DNA of 64,000 nucleotides. It comes from Acinetobacter marinus (GTDB lineage: Bacteria; Pseudomonadota; Gammaproteobacteria; Pseudomonadales; Moraxellaceae). Below the pieces are notes generated by a model. The model had not been told where the DNA came from, made no database searches, and saw only the letters and a list, made by a program, of their open reading frames with translations. The stretch lies in assembly GCF_900096915.1 (NCBI RefSeq), contig NZ_FMYK01000003.1, positions 124,001 to 188,000 on the forward strand, in the 5' to 3' direction. This document shows positions 36,789 to 45,107 of the stretch, piece by piece (the stretch's first letter is position 1; every line of letters starts with the position of its first letter). The position numbers and the translations under genes are program-made.

Positions 36789-37948
36789 TGCATCACCTCA
36801 GCCAGCCACTCAGCTAAATGCTCTGGGGTCATCGCACCGATATGCATGCCACGATCTTGCAAGACCTGCGCAGTTTGTCGATCATAGACGGGATTGGCAG
36901 CATCGTCTAAAGCCGCTAGTCCAAGCAGACGACAGCCTTGCTCAGCCAATTCACTCACCGTTTGGTACAGCGCAGGCAATGATCCACCTTCTTCAAAATC
37001 ACTGATCAGCACCACGATACTGCGCCGTGGTTGGGTAATTTTTTGACCGCAATAACGCAGGGCTTGGGCGATATTGGTGCCACCGCCAAGCTGAATGGTG
37101 AGTAGTACTTCGACGGGATCATGTGCTTGATGACTTAGATCAACGATTTGGGTATCGAACAGCACCAGATGCGTAGTCACCGCAGGGAGCGCCGCCAAAA
37201 TGCTGGCGGTAATCGCAGCATGCATGACCGAATCCATCATCGAGCCACTTTGGTCGACACACAGCACAATCTCCCACGGTAAATGCTGTTGCACTCGAGC
37301 ATTAAAATACGGCTGTTGAATAATAATTTTGCCAAGTTCAGGTTGATAATGTTTGAGATTGTGCTGAATGGTTCGGCGCCAATCAAAGTTCTGTGCTTGC
37401 TTGATCATCGAACGCTGAAAGCGATTGCGACGTCCTTGAAAAGCCATTAAAAATCGAGGACGAATGCGCTGCATCAATTGTTCAACCACTTTTTTGATCA
37501 ACGCTCGAATGGCATCACGCATTTCCGCATTAAGTTTGCCTCGCATGCTGAGAATGGCTTTGGCGGTGGCGGGATTGGCTTCGAGCTGACGAATGTGTTC
37601 TGGACGATTGAGTAATTCGGTTAAGCCATAGCGCTCAAGTGCATGTTTTTGCATGCGTTCATAGGTGGACTTGGGAAATAGCTGGCGACTTTGATTGAGC
37701 CAATTGATCGCTGTGAGTTGTGACGCATCGAGGCTACCGTGACGATTGCTGTCCTGTTCGATACCTCGGCGCTGATATTCGTGACGATATAAATAATCTA
37801 GGGAACGCTCGAGTTTGAGTTGTTCGCCTGAGAGATTGGCTTGTGCCAAATGTTGATCGGCATAACGTCCCAATATCAGTCGCCAGCGCCGAGCTTGCGC
37901 TAACTCATCTAAATTGTTCTGATCGTCAGTATGAGGGGATGGGTTCAT
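36785..37948 (-). CDS. VWA-domain protein (YehP-like), MoxR partner
   Basis: 387 aa, with an N-terminal helical region (1-220) and a C-terminal von Willebrand factor A domain whose MIDAS motif is DQSGS at residues 232-236 in LCVDQSGSMMDSV; the conserved Thr-containing GGGTNIAQAL and Asp in LISDFEEGG complete the metal site. The start chosen is the ATG at 37948: it overlaps the DUF5682 stop as ATGA and has GGAG eight bases upstream (the frame is open to 37975). VWA proteins encoded next to MoxR ATPases act as their substrates or co-chaperones for metal insertion or complex assembly. Confidence 0.9.
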   Translation of the reverse strand: MNPSPHTDDQNNLDELAQARRWRLILGRYADQHLAQANLSGEQLKLERSLDYLYRHEYQRRGIEQDSNRHGSLDASQLTAINWLNQSRQLFPKSTYERMQKHALERYGLTELLNRPEHIRQLEANPATAKAILSMRGKLNAEMRDAIRALIKKVVEQLMQRIRPRFLMAFQGRRNRFQRSMIKQAQNFDWRRTIQHNLKHYQPELGKIIIQQPYFNARVQQHLPWEIVLCVDQSGSMMDSVMHAAITASILAALPAVTTHLVLFDTQIVDLSHQAHDPVEVLLTIQLGGGTNIAQALRYCGQKITQPRRSIVVLISDFEEGGSLPALYQTVSELAEQGCRLLGLAALDDAANPVYDRQTAQVLQDRGMHIGAMTPEHLAEWLAEVMQ

Positions 37949-40719
37949 CGGCTTTGCTCCACATCTTTGATCCATGACAGCACACCATCACTTTGTAATA
38001 ATTGCGTTAATTGATGGTTCAACTGCGAACCATGTTGCACATCCTCTACGCTGATGTCGTGATGCACTTGCAATAAATCCGCTTGATTGGATAAGCCCAA
38101 ATCCTGCGCAACGTGCTGGGAAAGTTGATGGCTTTGCTTTGGTGTCAACTGACTAAAAATAAAGCGCAAATCAGGCAAAATCGCTAAGAAGGTCTGCTCA
38201 GTCCACGTGCCCATTAATGATTGTAGACTCTTGATTGCGAGTGTGGATTGAATGAATACTTCTGGTGCGATCGACATCAGCCCTTGTAGATAACTCACCG
38301 CCACCTCGGCATCTGTGCCAACAGCAAATTCATTTTCAATCGTGTGTTGCAATTGCGCCAAGTCAATGCGTTGATCCAAATACATGATGCTAAGTAGCGC
38401 ACCTTTGAGTTTAGATAATTCAGGAATGTTTAGCTGATGCAGATCAATCTGTTGATAAAATAATGCCTTAAGATGATTGATTGTCTGAGTTTCTTTCGGT
38501 ACTGCTACATCATTCAATTCAGCGTCGTTTGCATTAATATCTTTCATACCAATATTTGGTAAAAGCTGTTGCACCTGACCAATCAACCGATGTAAATCCC
38601 GTACAAGTATTAGATGTGCATCGACTTTTTCAGCATGGGTGTCATAGATTTGATTGAGCTGATAGCAAGCCTGTTGTATCGCAAGATACAGGCTATGTTC
38701 CAGCGCATGACTCGGCAACTGTAAAAGCATTCGTCCATGCCACAAATAAAATAATTGCTGGGCGCTACGAATCAACGAACCCAGATCAATATCCTGTGTC
38801 AGCAGTTCATCTAAATGCTGTTGCAACTGATGGAGCTGTTGTTTTAAGCCAAATTTACATGCTTGTGCAAACAGTTTGGCGCAGTGCTGCGCAGACTGGG
38901 CAAAACCTTGTTGTTGTAATTCGGCTTGGGCATGTTGAAGTTTTAGCATGGCAATTTGAGCAATATCCTCACCTTGCTCCGCCAGCTCGATCAAACGAGA
39001 TTCAACCGATGGCGTCCATGCGTATTGCCACTGCTCAAACAGCAAATCCATGTGCGTGCCGTGAATAAAATCAGGACCTGACAACTGTGTGGCAAAGCCG
39101 ACATTTAAAAAGCTGAGCATATGTAAAAATTGACTGATTTTTTGCTGTATCGGTTTGCGGTAAATGTCCAGTTGCCGTGTTTTACTCAACGTATCATCGA
39201 GTTTAAAACGAAAATTTTGGGCTGTGGCATAGGTCTGTTGTAGGAGTGCAGGACTACGTTGATTTTTAGCCACTTTTCCGAGCTTTTGTCCACTTAAAAA
39301 TTCATGCACCACTTGCCAAAAATACTGCTGACCACCATCCATCTCGCCTTTGATTAACGCTGTTTGCAACGCATCAAGCAGATCATAACGACTTGGATAG
39401 AGATGCCCACGCAAGCTGGCAAGTCCAAAAGCAATTTCTGCGGTATTTTTTTGTGCGATAAAAGTGGTGACCTCCAGCGCTTTACCTGCCTGAAGTTGAT
39501 GACAAAGTTCATTCAGTAAACTGTAAAAATGCTGTTGGGTAAGATCATCGGTAGTGTGGTCATAAGGTTGAATCTGTTGTTGAATTTGTTGTTGCGATTG
39601 ATTTTTCCATTGATGTAGCCATTGGTATAAATAGTACGCAGGCGAGGGCATGCCAGAAGCATAGCCATTTAAGGCATCTAACCGATCATCGCTATAGCGA
39701 ATCAACCACGCATCTTGTTGCCATGCGGGCTCATTGTTGAGCGCATCCAAAGCCAGATCAAATTTGTCTAAAGATGGGATAATTGAATGATTTTGCGGAT
39801 CGGTCGCTGTTGTATGGTCTAGGCTGAGCTGTTCGATCAGCGCCAACGTATGAAAGCCCCCAGTGACCACCAGTAACTTGTTTGTTGCCTGCTCGGGGTG
39901 ATGATTTCTAAACTTTTCAATATGTTGCAACATGCAATATTCACGTTGCAAAGAACACTCTTGGTACAGCACCTCATTTTCATAATCTAACCGCGCCAAG
40001 GCACACCACGTCAGCACTTCTTGGAAATATTGCGTCGGATTCGCCAATTGCTGTGCGGATTTGAGCTCAAATAAATGATCCCAAAGCTCATCATGATTGC
40101 GACAATGCAGACGCTGTGCCAGTTGCGCAATAAATTGACTGTGCGCCAAATAGCGCTCTGCCATCAGATTGGTTTGGGTTGCGTTGGCTTGAGGCTGATT
40201 GGCTTTAAATTGACATTGCTTATCCCAATCCAGATCAATGAAATGTAACTGTGCGCCATGTGCATGACCAACCTGCATGGCGACCCATTCGGGTGAATAT
40301 TCACAAAATGGAAAATAAGCAGAATAAATTTCATGAGCTGGCGTGCGGTCTAGCTCTTGATCAGCTTGCGGTGTTGTGTCTTTTTGCTTGGTGCTGAGTT
40401 TTAAGGGTTTAGCTTGAGCAAAGATTGCCACGGGTGGCACGGTGTCTTTAGACAATAAATCTGCAATTAATGGTTCAAAAAAATGCGGTGCCTCGATCAA
40501 GATATGCGTGGGCTGGAGCTGTTCAATATAGTGTTTGAGCGCCATGGCACAGCTTGGACTGTGATGACGGATCGGTGCAAAATAAATCTGCTCAGTGGCA
40601 AGCATCATTTGCTTATCAAAAGCACACTGTAAGCGTTCAGGCAAATCAACATGAATTTCAGCAAATCGGATGCTGGTTTGATCTGAACCTTGATCTAGCG
40701 CTGACTTAACCGCATTCAT
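37945..40719 (-). CDS. DUF5682 family protein (YehM-like)
   Basis: 924 aa. The N-terminal ~300 residues show conserved-looking motifs: RHHSP (51-55), LIEAP (74-78), FIDLDW (about 160-165) and VTGGFH (285-290), a combination of strand-ends and charged residues that recalls EreA/ChaN or TraB-type folds; I offer this as inference only. The rest is helical and Gln-rich. It begins 3 bp after the MoxR gene stop and its stop overlaps the VWA start, so it is firmly embedded in the operon. Function unknown; the fixed linkage to MoxR and VWA genes suggests one complex. Confidence 0.82.
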   Translation of the reverse strand: MNAVKSALDQGSDQTSIRFAEIHVDLPERLQCAFDKQMMLATEQIYFAPIRHHSPSCAMALKHYIEQLQPTHILIEAPHFFEPLIADLLSKDTVPPVAIFAQAKPLKLSTKQKDTTPQADQELDRTPAHEIYSAYFPFCEYSPEWVAMQVGHAHGAQLHFIDLDWDKQCQFKANQPQANATQTNLMAERYLAHSQFIAQLAQRLHCRNHDELWDHLFELKSAQQLANPTQYFQEVLTWCALARLDYENEVLYQECSLQREYCMLQHIEKFRNHHPEQATNKLLVVTGGFHTLALIEQLSLDHTTATDPQNHSIIPSLDKFDLALDALNNEPAWQQDAWLIRYSDDRLDALNGYASGMPSPAYYLYQWLHQWKNQSQQQIQQQIQPYDHTTDDLTQQHFYSLLNELCHQLQAGKALEVTTFIAQKNTAEIAFGLASLRGHLYPSRYDLLDALQTALIKGEMDGGQQYFWQVVHEFLSGQKLGKVAKNQRSPALLQQTYATAQNFRFKLDDTLSKTRQLDIYRKPIQQKISQFLHMLSFLNVGFATQLSGPDFIHGTHMDLLFEQWQYAWTPSVESRLIELAEQGEDIAQIAMLKLQHAQAELQQQGFAQSAQHCAKLFAQACKFGLKQQLHQLQQHLDELLTQDIDLGSLIRSAQQLFYLWHGRMLLQLPSHALEHSLYLAIQQACYQLNQIYDTHAEKVDAHLILVRDLHRLIGQVQQLLPNIGMKDINANDAELNDVAVPKETQTINHLKALFYQQIDLHQLNIPELSKLKGALLSIMYLDQRIDLAQLQHTIENEFAVGTDAEVAVSYLQGLMSIAPEVFIQSTLAIKSLQSLMGTWTEQTFLAILPDLRFIFSQLTPKQSHQLSQHVAQDLGLSNQADLLQVHHDISVEDVQHGSQLNHQLTQLLQSDGVLSWIKDVEQSR

Positions 40720-40722
40720 GAT

Positions 40723-41874
40723 TTAAAACTCACGACTGGCTTGATAAAACAGCTTCCAATCTTGGTCTTGACGGGCACGTTCTTTGGCGACGCTATCGAG
40801 ATAATAGCGCAAGCGTTTGCGGTCATCGTCATTGTCCTTAAACACCACACCGATCATCTGCTGGGCGATATGGCTCGCACTTAACTGACCTTGATCGAGA
40901 TAAATTGCTTGTAGACTGGCAGCATGGGCAATATTAACCGCCTCGGCAGTCGACATCACCGCATCAGGGGTTTTGAGATTGGCACCATCAACACTTTGTC
41001 CCGTGCGTAACTCTTGAAATAAGGTCACCAATAATTCGATCACGCTGTCAGGTATTTTGACTGCATGGCTTAAATCTTGTAATTCATGCTGTAGTTGCTT
41101 TTTCACCAATTCAATTTCAAAGGCACGATCTTGAATTGGTTTGACCGTTTCAAAGTTAAAACGTCGCTTTAATGCCGATGACATCTCATGCACACCACGA
41201 TCTCGCAAATTGGCAGTGGCAATAATATTAAAGCCTTGCTTGGCATAGATGCTGGCGTCTTGTCCCATTTCTGGAATCATCAGTTGCTTTTCGGAGAGCA
41301 TCGACACCAGCACATCTTGGATTTCCGCAGGACAGCGAGTGATTTCTTCAAAGCGGACAATATGTCCGAGTTGCATGGCTTGAAACATGGGTGAGGCGAT
41401 TAATGCCTTTTCGGTTGGGCCTTCGGCTAACAGCAGGGCGTAGTTCCATGCATATTTCAGATGATCTTCAGTGGTGCCCGCTGTGCCTTGAATGGTGCGC
41501 TGAGAATTGCCGGAAATGGCAGCGCTGAATAACTCAGACAGCATGGATTTGGCTGTACCAGGTTCACCCACCAACATCAATCCTTGCTTGCCCATTAGCG
41601 TCACCAAAGCACGATCGACCAAGGCATCATCACCATAGAATTTTTTGCTGATATCTAAGTGCTGATCACCCAAGATAAACTTGCGTACCGCATGTGCTGA
41701 GAGTTGCCAGCCAGCGGGTTTGTTAGCCTGATCTTGCTCAGCTAAGCGTGCTAGTTCATAGTGATATTTTTGCTCGGCACTTTGGCGGATGATGTGCTGG
41801 AGATTGTTGTCGGATACTTGATTTTTAACGTCACTCTTTGCATCGCTTGGTTTTACTTTTGAATCTTGAGCCAT
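40723..41874 (-). CDS. MoxR-family AAA+ ATPase (YehL-like)
   Basis: 383 aa, with Walker A GEPGTAKS at residues 103-110, Walker B-like IVRFEEITRCP, sensor I NIIATANLRDRG and an arginine-finger region ALKRRFNFETV. MoxR ATPases act as chaperones that assemble metal-containing complexes together with VWA proteins. The first ~60 residues are polar and variable. It is the first gene of the leftward block and lies 269 bp from the divergent EcsC gene. Confidence 0.9.
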   Translation of the reverse strand: MAQDSKVKPSDAKSDVKNQVSDNNLQHIIRQSAEQKYHYELARLAEQDQANKPAGWQLSAHAVRKFILGDQHLDISKKFYGDDALVDRALVTLMGKQGLMLVGEPGTAKSMLSELFSAAISGNSQRTIQGTAGTTEDHLKYAWNYALLLAEGPTEKALIASPMFQAMQLGHIVRFEEITRCPAEIQDVLVSMLSEKQLMIPEMGQDASIYAKQGFNIIATANLRDRGVHEMSSALKRRFNFETVKPIQDRAFEIELVKKQLQHELQDLSHAVKIPDSVIELLVTLFQELRTGQSVDGANLKTPDAVMSTAEAVNIAHAASLQAIYLDQGQLSASHIAQQMIGVVFKDNDDDRKRLRYYLDSVAKERARQDQDWKLFYQASREF

Positions 41875-41972
41875 TGAGATCTACTGTCCCTAATCATCAT
41901 GTCATTTCATCTCAGTATATGTCAGTCGAAATTGTTTGCTTGTTATTGGTTGGTAAACCATGTGGATGAGCC

Positions 41973-42009
41973 ATTTGCATAGGCTATTTGCATAGGTCAT
42001 TTGGGTAAA
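41973..42009. repeat. 13-bp direct repeats between MoxR and EcsC genes
   Basis: ATTTGCATAGG at 41973 and 41986 with a degenerate third unit (ATTTGGG) at 41999. Period 13 bp. Confidence 0.65.
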
Positions 42010-42143
42010 ACATCTTGTTAGGACATGGTGAAAAATTAGGATGGCTTTGCATATCCGCTACGTTTGCTGACAATTGCAAGTTGCATCTTCTGCCAAAATT
42101 GCATTTAATCAAAACGAATGATAATTTTTCATAGGCATTAATA

Positions 42144-43676
42144 ATGGGAATCAAAAACTTAGTCGTTGAACAAATCCGCCAACAAACACTCAAAGTATCG
42201 CCACTGAATAAAAATACCGAGCAAACGGCATTGTCAAAACATAGCCAACAGCAGGGGCAGGTGCATGAAGGTCAAGCCAAACAGCGTGAAGCCTTTGATT
42301 TGGATTATGATGATTTACATCAATTGTTCCGTAATCAATTTCCAACAGTGACCAAACAGGTTTTGGGCGTTCGTTACAACACCGTGAATAAATATGCACG
42401 CTTTGTCCTGCCAAATGGGCTCGATTCTGCTGCTGATGAAGTCTTGGATCTGTTGGCAAAAGCCTCTATGGCATTGGCATCGACTGAACGTGTCCTTGCT
42501 GAAACAGGCGCCAAATCCATTCAAGAGCTACAACAAAATGTCGAGCGTTCGGCGCGTGCATCATCTGCATTAAAAGAAGTGAATAAAATCTTCGCCGCAC
42601 TGCAAGGTGGTGTCAGCGGGGTTGCGGGCATGCTCGGTGCGGTGGCGGATTTACCGTTGTCCGTGTTATTGGCTTTAAAAACCATCTACGAAACAGGGCA
42701 TGCCTATGGTTTTGAGCTAGATAATGAAGAAGATCAACAGGCGGTCTATCAAGTGTTGGTCAAATCGGATTTAGGTTTAATCGCTGAAAAACAAGTGCTT
42801 TTATTGGGTATTCGCAATTTTAAAGATGTACTGAGCACAGGCAACTACAGCCAATTGCAAACTTTTTTAGACAGCAATTATAGCTTTGAAGGCTTTAAAC
42901 AAGCCGTGACCGATGAACAAGGGCAATACAAATGGGGCATGCTCAATGCGCTGGGTAAAGTGAAATGGTTACGCTACACTACGCCAGTGCTGGGCGGTTT
43001 GGTAGGTGCATTTTATGGCAGTAAAATGGTGGATGAAGTCGCTGAAAAAGCTGATGAAATATTCTCTCATGCTCGTCGTTATTTGATCGATAATCCTGAG
43101 CAGCACATTGCGATACTTGAAGCGTATCAACGTGGTTATGCACATCACACACAAGTAGCCGCTTTGGCACAAAATGATGTATCGCCACTGCTTGAACATA
43201 CAGAGCACAAAGATGCAATCACAGCGTTACAGCAAAAATCTGCACAACAACATTTGGACGATAATCCTGATATTGTGAATGTCAAAGTTGAGAAGCAAGA
43301 TCACGCAGACACAGAGCAAGCGCCCAAAACTGAAGCTGAGATTCATCAAGCTGTTGAAGATTTGGCAAAAAAAGAAGTTACACCAGCGGATAGCGGAACA
43401 TCAACGAAAACCGCTACAGCATCTACGAAAGCGAGTAATATAGAAAGCAAAGCGGATGCAAAAGCGTCAACTGAAAAGCCATCAACAGAAAAATCGGCTA
43501 CATCTAAACGAAGCACGACCAAATCATCGACAACCAAGCCAGCAACATCTAAGTCAACAACAGTAAAGCCAGCAACTCGACGTAGCACAAGTTCACGAGC
43601 CAAAGCAAAGGCAGAGACTGCAGATAAGCAGTCTGCAACTGCACAGCAAGATGATGCGACGCCTCGTAAAAGTTGA
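42144..43676 (+). CDS. EcsC family protein with a basic Ser/Thr/Lys/Ala-rich tail
   Basis: 510 aa. The middle region (about 140-310) matches EcsC proteins: GGVSGVAGMLGAVADLPLSV, IYETGHAYGFE, and WLRYTTPVLGGLVGAFYG with a hydrophobic hairpin likely to touch the membrane. After residue ~385 the sequence becomes a low-complexity tail with repeated S/T-T-K-P/S units (e.g. STTKSSTTKPATSKSTT), resembling histone H1-type or phasin-like tails that bind nucleic acid or polyanions. No signal peptide. Neighbour of the MoxR block but divergent. Role unknown. Confidence 0.85.
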   Translation: MGIKNLVVEQIRQQTLKVSPLNKNTEQTALSKHSQQQGQVHEGQAKQREAFDLDYDDLHQLFRNQFPTVTKQVLGVRYNTVNKYARFVLPNGLDSAADEVLDLLAKASMALASTERVLAETGAKSIQELQQNVERSARASSALKEVNKIFAALQGGVSGVAGMLGAVADLPLSVLLALKTIYETGHAYGFELDNEEDQQAVYQVLVKSDLGLIAEKQVLLLGIRNFKDVLSTGNYSQLQTFLDSNYSFEGFKQAVTDEQGQYKWGMLNALGKVKWLRYTTPVLGGLVGAFYGSKMVDEVAEKADEIFSHARRYLIDNPEQHIAILEAYQRGYAHHTQVAALAQNDVSPLLEHTEHKDAITALQQKSAQQHLDDNPDIVNVKVEKQDHADTEQAPKTEAEIHQAVEDLAKKEVTPADSGTSTKTATASTKASNIESKADAKASTEKPSTEKSATSKRSTTKSSTTKPATSKSTTVKPATRRSTSSRAKAKAETADKQSATAQQDDATPRKS

Positions 43677-43705
43677 TATTTGTTGAGTTCAAAAGTCGTT
43701 AAAAG

Positions 43706-43731
43706 TGACTGCATTATTGCAGTCATTTTTT
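43706..43731 (+). terminator. EcsC gene terminator
   Basis: An 8-bp perfect stem (TGACTGCA / TGCAGTCA, loop TTAT) followed by TTTTTT, 30 bp after the stop codon. Confidence 0.85.
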
Positions 43732-43778
43732 ATGGAAGGTATCGATTTAGATAGCTGATTTTGAGTGTATTGAGGATA

Positions 43779-43807
43779 TTGACCAATTTGGCATTTTGAT
43801 CTACAAT
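43779..43807 (+). promoter_or_regulatory. str operon promoter
   Basis: -35 TTGACC (43779-43784), 17-bp spacer, -10 TACAAT (43802-43807), about 70 bp before the rpsL start. Confidence 0.8.
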
Positions 43808-43876
43808 TTCATGCCCTTAAAAAGTGGCTATTTCAAAGCACTTTGTAAGGTTGTTCAATAACGGGAGAATTGCCAT

Positions 43877-44251
43877 ATGGCAACAACAAATCAGTTGATC
43901 CGTAAGGGTCGCACAACTTTGATTGAAAAATCAAAAGTTCCAGCGTTGAAGGCTTGTCCACAACGCCGTGGTGTATGTACTCGTGTATATACGACTACAC
44001 CTAAAAAACCAAACTCTGCAATGCGTAAAGTGTGCCGTGTACGTTTGACTTCAGGCTTTGAAGTATCAAGCTATATCGGTGGTGAAGGTCATAACCTTCA
44101 AGAGCACAGTGTTGTATTGATTCGTGGTGGTCGTGTGAAAGACTTGCCAGGTGTACGTTACCATACAGTACGCGGTTCTTTGGACTGCGCAGGTGTGAAA
44201 GATCGTAACCAAGCACGTTCGAAATACGGTGCGAAACGTCCTAAGAAGTAA
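43877..44251 (+). CDS. rpsL: 30S ribosomal protein S12
   Basis: 124 aa, essential decoding-centre protein. The conserved TTTPKKPNSAMRKVCRVRL and RGGRVKDLPGVRYHTVRGS blocks are intact. Lys43 and Lys88 (numbered with the initiator Met) are present, so the usual streptomycin-resistance substitutions are absent. Strong ribosome binding site (GGGAGA). First gene of rpsL-rpsG-fusA-tuf. Confidence 0.98.
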   Translation: MATTNQLIRKGRTTLIEKSKVPALKACPQRRGVCTRVYTTTPKKPNSAMRKVCRVRLTSGFEVSSYIGGEGHNLQEHSVVLIRGGRVKDLPGVRYHTVRGSLDCAGVKDRNQARSKYGAKRPKK

Positions 44252-44359
44252 TTTGATTACTGTCTGAAAACGACGCATAAACACCTTAGCGTTTCGCTTG
44301 TTTGAGTTCTTTTCAAGATATGAAATTCAAGCGACGTATAGTAAGGCCAGCGTAAGTAC

Positions 44360-44416
44360 ATGACACTCGTACAAACTGCTGGATTCCCCTGAAGTGTCAT
44401 CTAGTCATAAGACTAG
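44360..44416 (+). promoter_or_regulatory. Structured rpsL-rpsG intergenic leader, possible S7 autoregulatory site
   Basis: Two inverted repeats: ATGACACT / AGTGTCAT (44360-44367 and 44393-44400) and directly after it CTAGTC-ATAA-GACTAG (44401-44416). The 184-nt gap between rpsL and rpsG is longer than needed. In E. coli S7 represses its own operon by binding the S12-S7 spacer, so this stacked structure is a good candidate for a similar site, though the sequence itself need not match. Confidence 0.45.
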
Positions 44417-44435
44417 TAAAGTTAGGTAGATTAAA

Positions 44436-44909
44436 ATGCCAAGACGTCGCGTAGTCGCTGCCCGTGAAATCCTTCCGGATCCTAAGTTTGGTAGCCAAAC
44501 AATCGCTAAATTCATGAACCACGTTATGCAAGACGGTAAAAAATCGATTGCAGAAAGTATCGTTTACGGTGCTTTAGACCGCGTTCAAGAAAAAAATAGT
44601 AGTGTAGACCCTGTAGAATTTTTTGAAGATACACTTGAAAAAGTTCGCCCAATGGTCGAAGTAAAAGCACGCCGTGTCGGTGGTGCTACTTATCAAGTAC
44701 CAATGGAAGTACGCCCATCCCGTCGTACTGCCTTGGCTATGCGTTGGTTAGTAGATGCTGCTGCTAAGCGTTCTGAGAAAACCATGGCTTTACGTCTTGC
44801 TGGTGAGTTGCTTGATGCATCTGAAGGTAAAGGCGCTGCGGTGAAAAAACGTGAAGACGTACACCGTATGGCTGAAGCCAACAAAGCCTTTTCTCACTAC
44901 CGTTTCTAA
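44436..44909 (+). CDS. rpsG: 30S ribosomal protein S7
   Basis: 157 aa. Typical start MPRRRVVAAREILPDPKFG, then KFMNHVMQDGKKSIAE and RRVGGATYQVPMEVRPSRR (16S rRNA-binding beta-ribbon). It initiates assembly of the 30S head. Ribosome binding site TTAGG. Preceded by a structured intergenic region. Confidence 0.98.
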   Translation: MPRRRVVAAREILPDPKFGSQTIAKFMNHVMQDGKKSIAESIVYGALDRVQEKNSSVDPVEFFEDTLEKVRPMVEVKARRVGGATYQVPMEVRPSRRTALAMRWLVDAAAKRSEKTMALRLAGELLDASEGKGAAVKKREDVHRMAEANKAFSHYRF

Positions 44910-44943
44910 GCGGATAAAACAGTCCCTTATCAGGAGAATACTT

Positions 44944-45006
44944 ATGTATGCTGTTATTCGATTTAATATCGCTTTCCATCAAAGTGGGGGGTGGGCAGGT
45001 ATTTAA
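44944..45006 (+). CDS. Possible 20-aa small ORF between rpsG and fusA
   Basis: ATG at 44944 with AGGAG 7 bp upstream opens 20 codons ending in TAA at 45004. The peptide has an even mix of hydrophobic and polar residues (starts MYAVIRFNIAF, ends GGWAGI). The ribosome binding site is better than that of many real genes here and the spacer is 198 bp, long for an rpsG-fusA gap. Too short for certainty; a leader peptide or translated mRNA segment affecting fusA expression is possible. Confidence 0.35.
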   Translation: MYAVIRFNIAFHQSGGWAGI

Positions 45007-45047
45007 GATATCTGCTGACATCGTGAAAACACGACATAAGTATCTGT

Positions 45048-45072
45048 ACGCATCAATTTTGTGTTGATGCGT
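45048..45072 (+). promoter_or_regulatory. Hairpin in the fusA leader
   Basis: Perfect 9-bp stem ACGCATCAA / TTGATGCGT with loop TTTTGTG, 36 bp before the fusA start. It is followed by CCTGTTTT, not a strong terminator; possibly an attenuator or mRNA stabiliser. Confidence 0.45.
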
Positions 45073-45107
45073 CCTGTTTTAAATAACAAAATTTAGGAAT
45101 GTAAGAT

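Noticed and set aside
43346..43726. 126-aa frame antisense to the EcsC tail
   Set aside because: The Val/Ala/Asp-rich sequence is simply the reverse reading of the low-complexity Ser/Thr/Lys tail.
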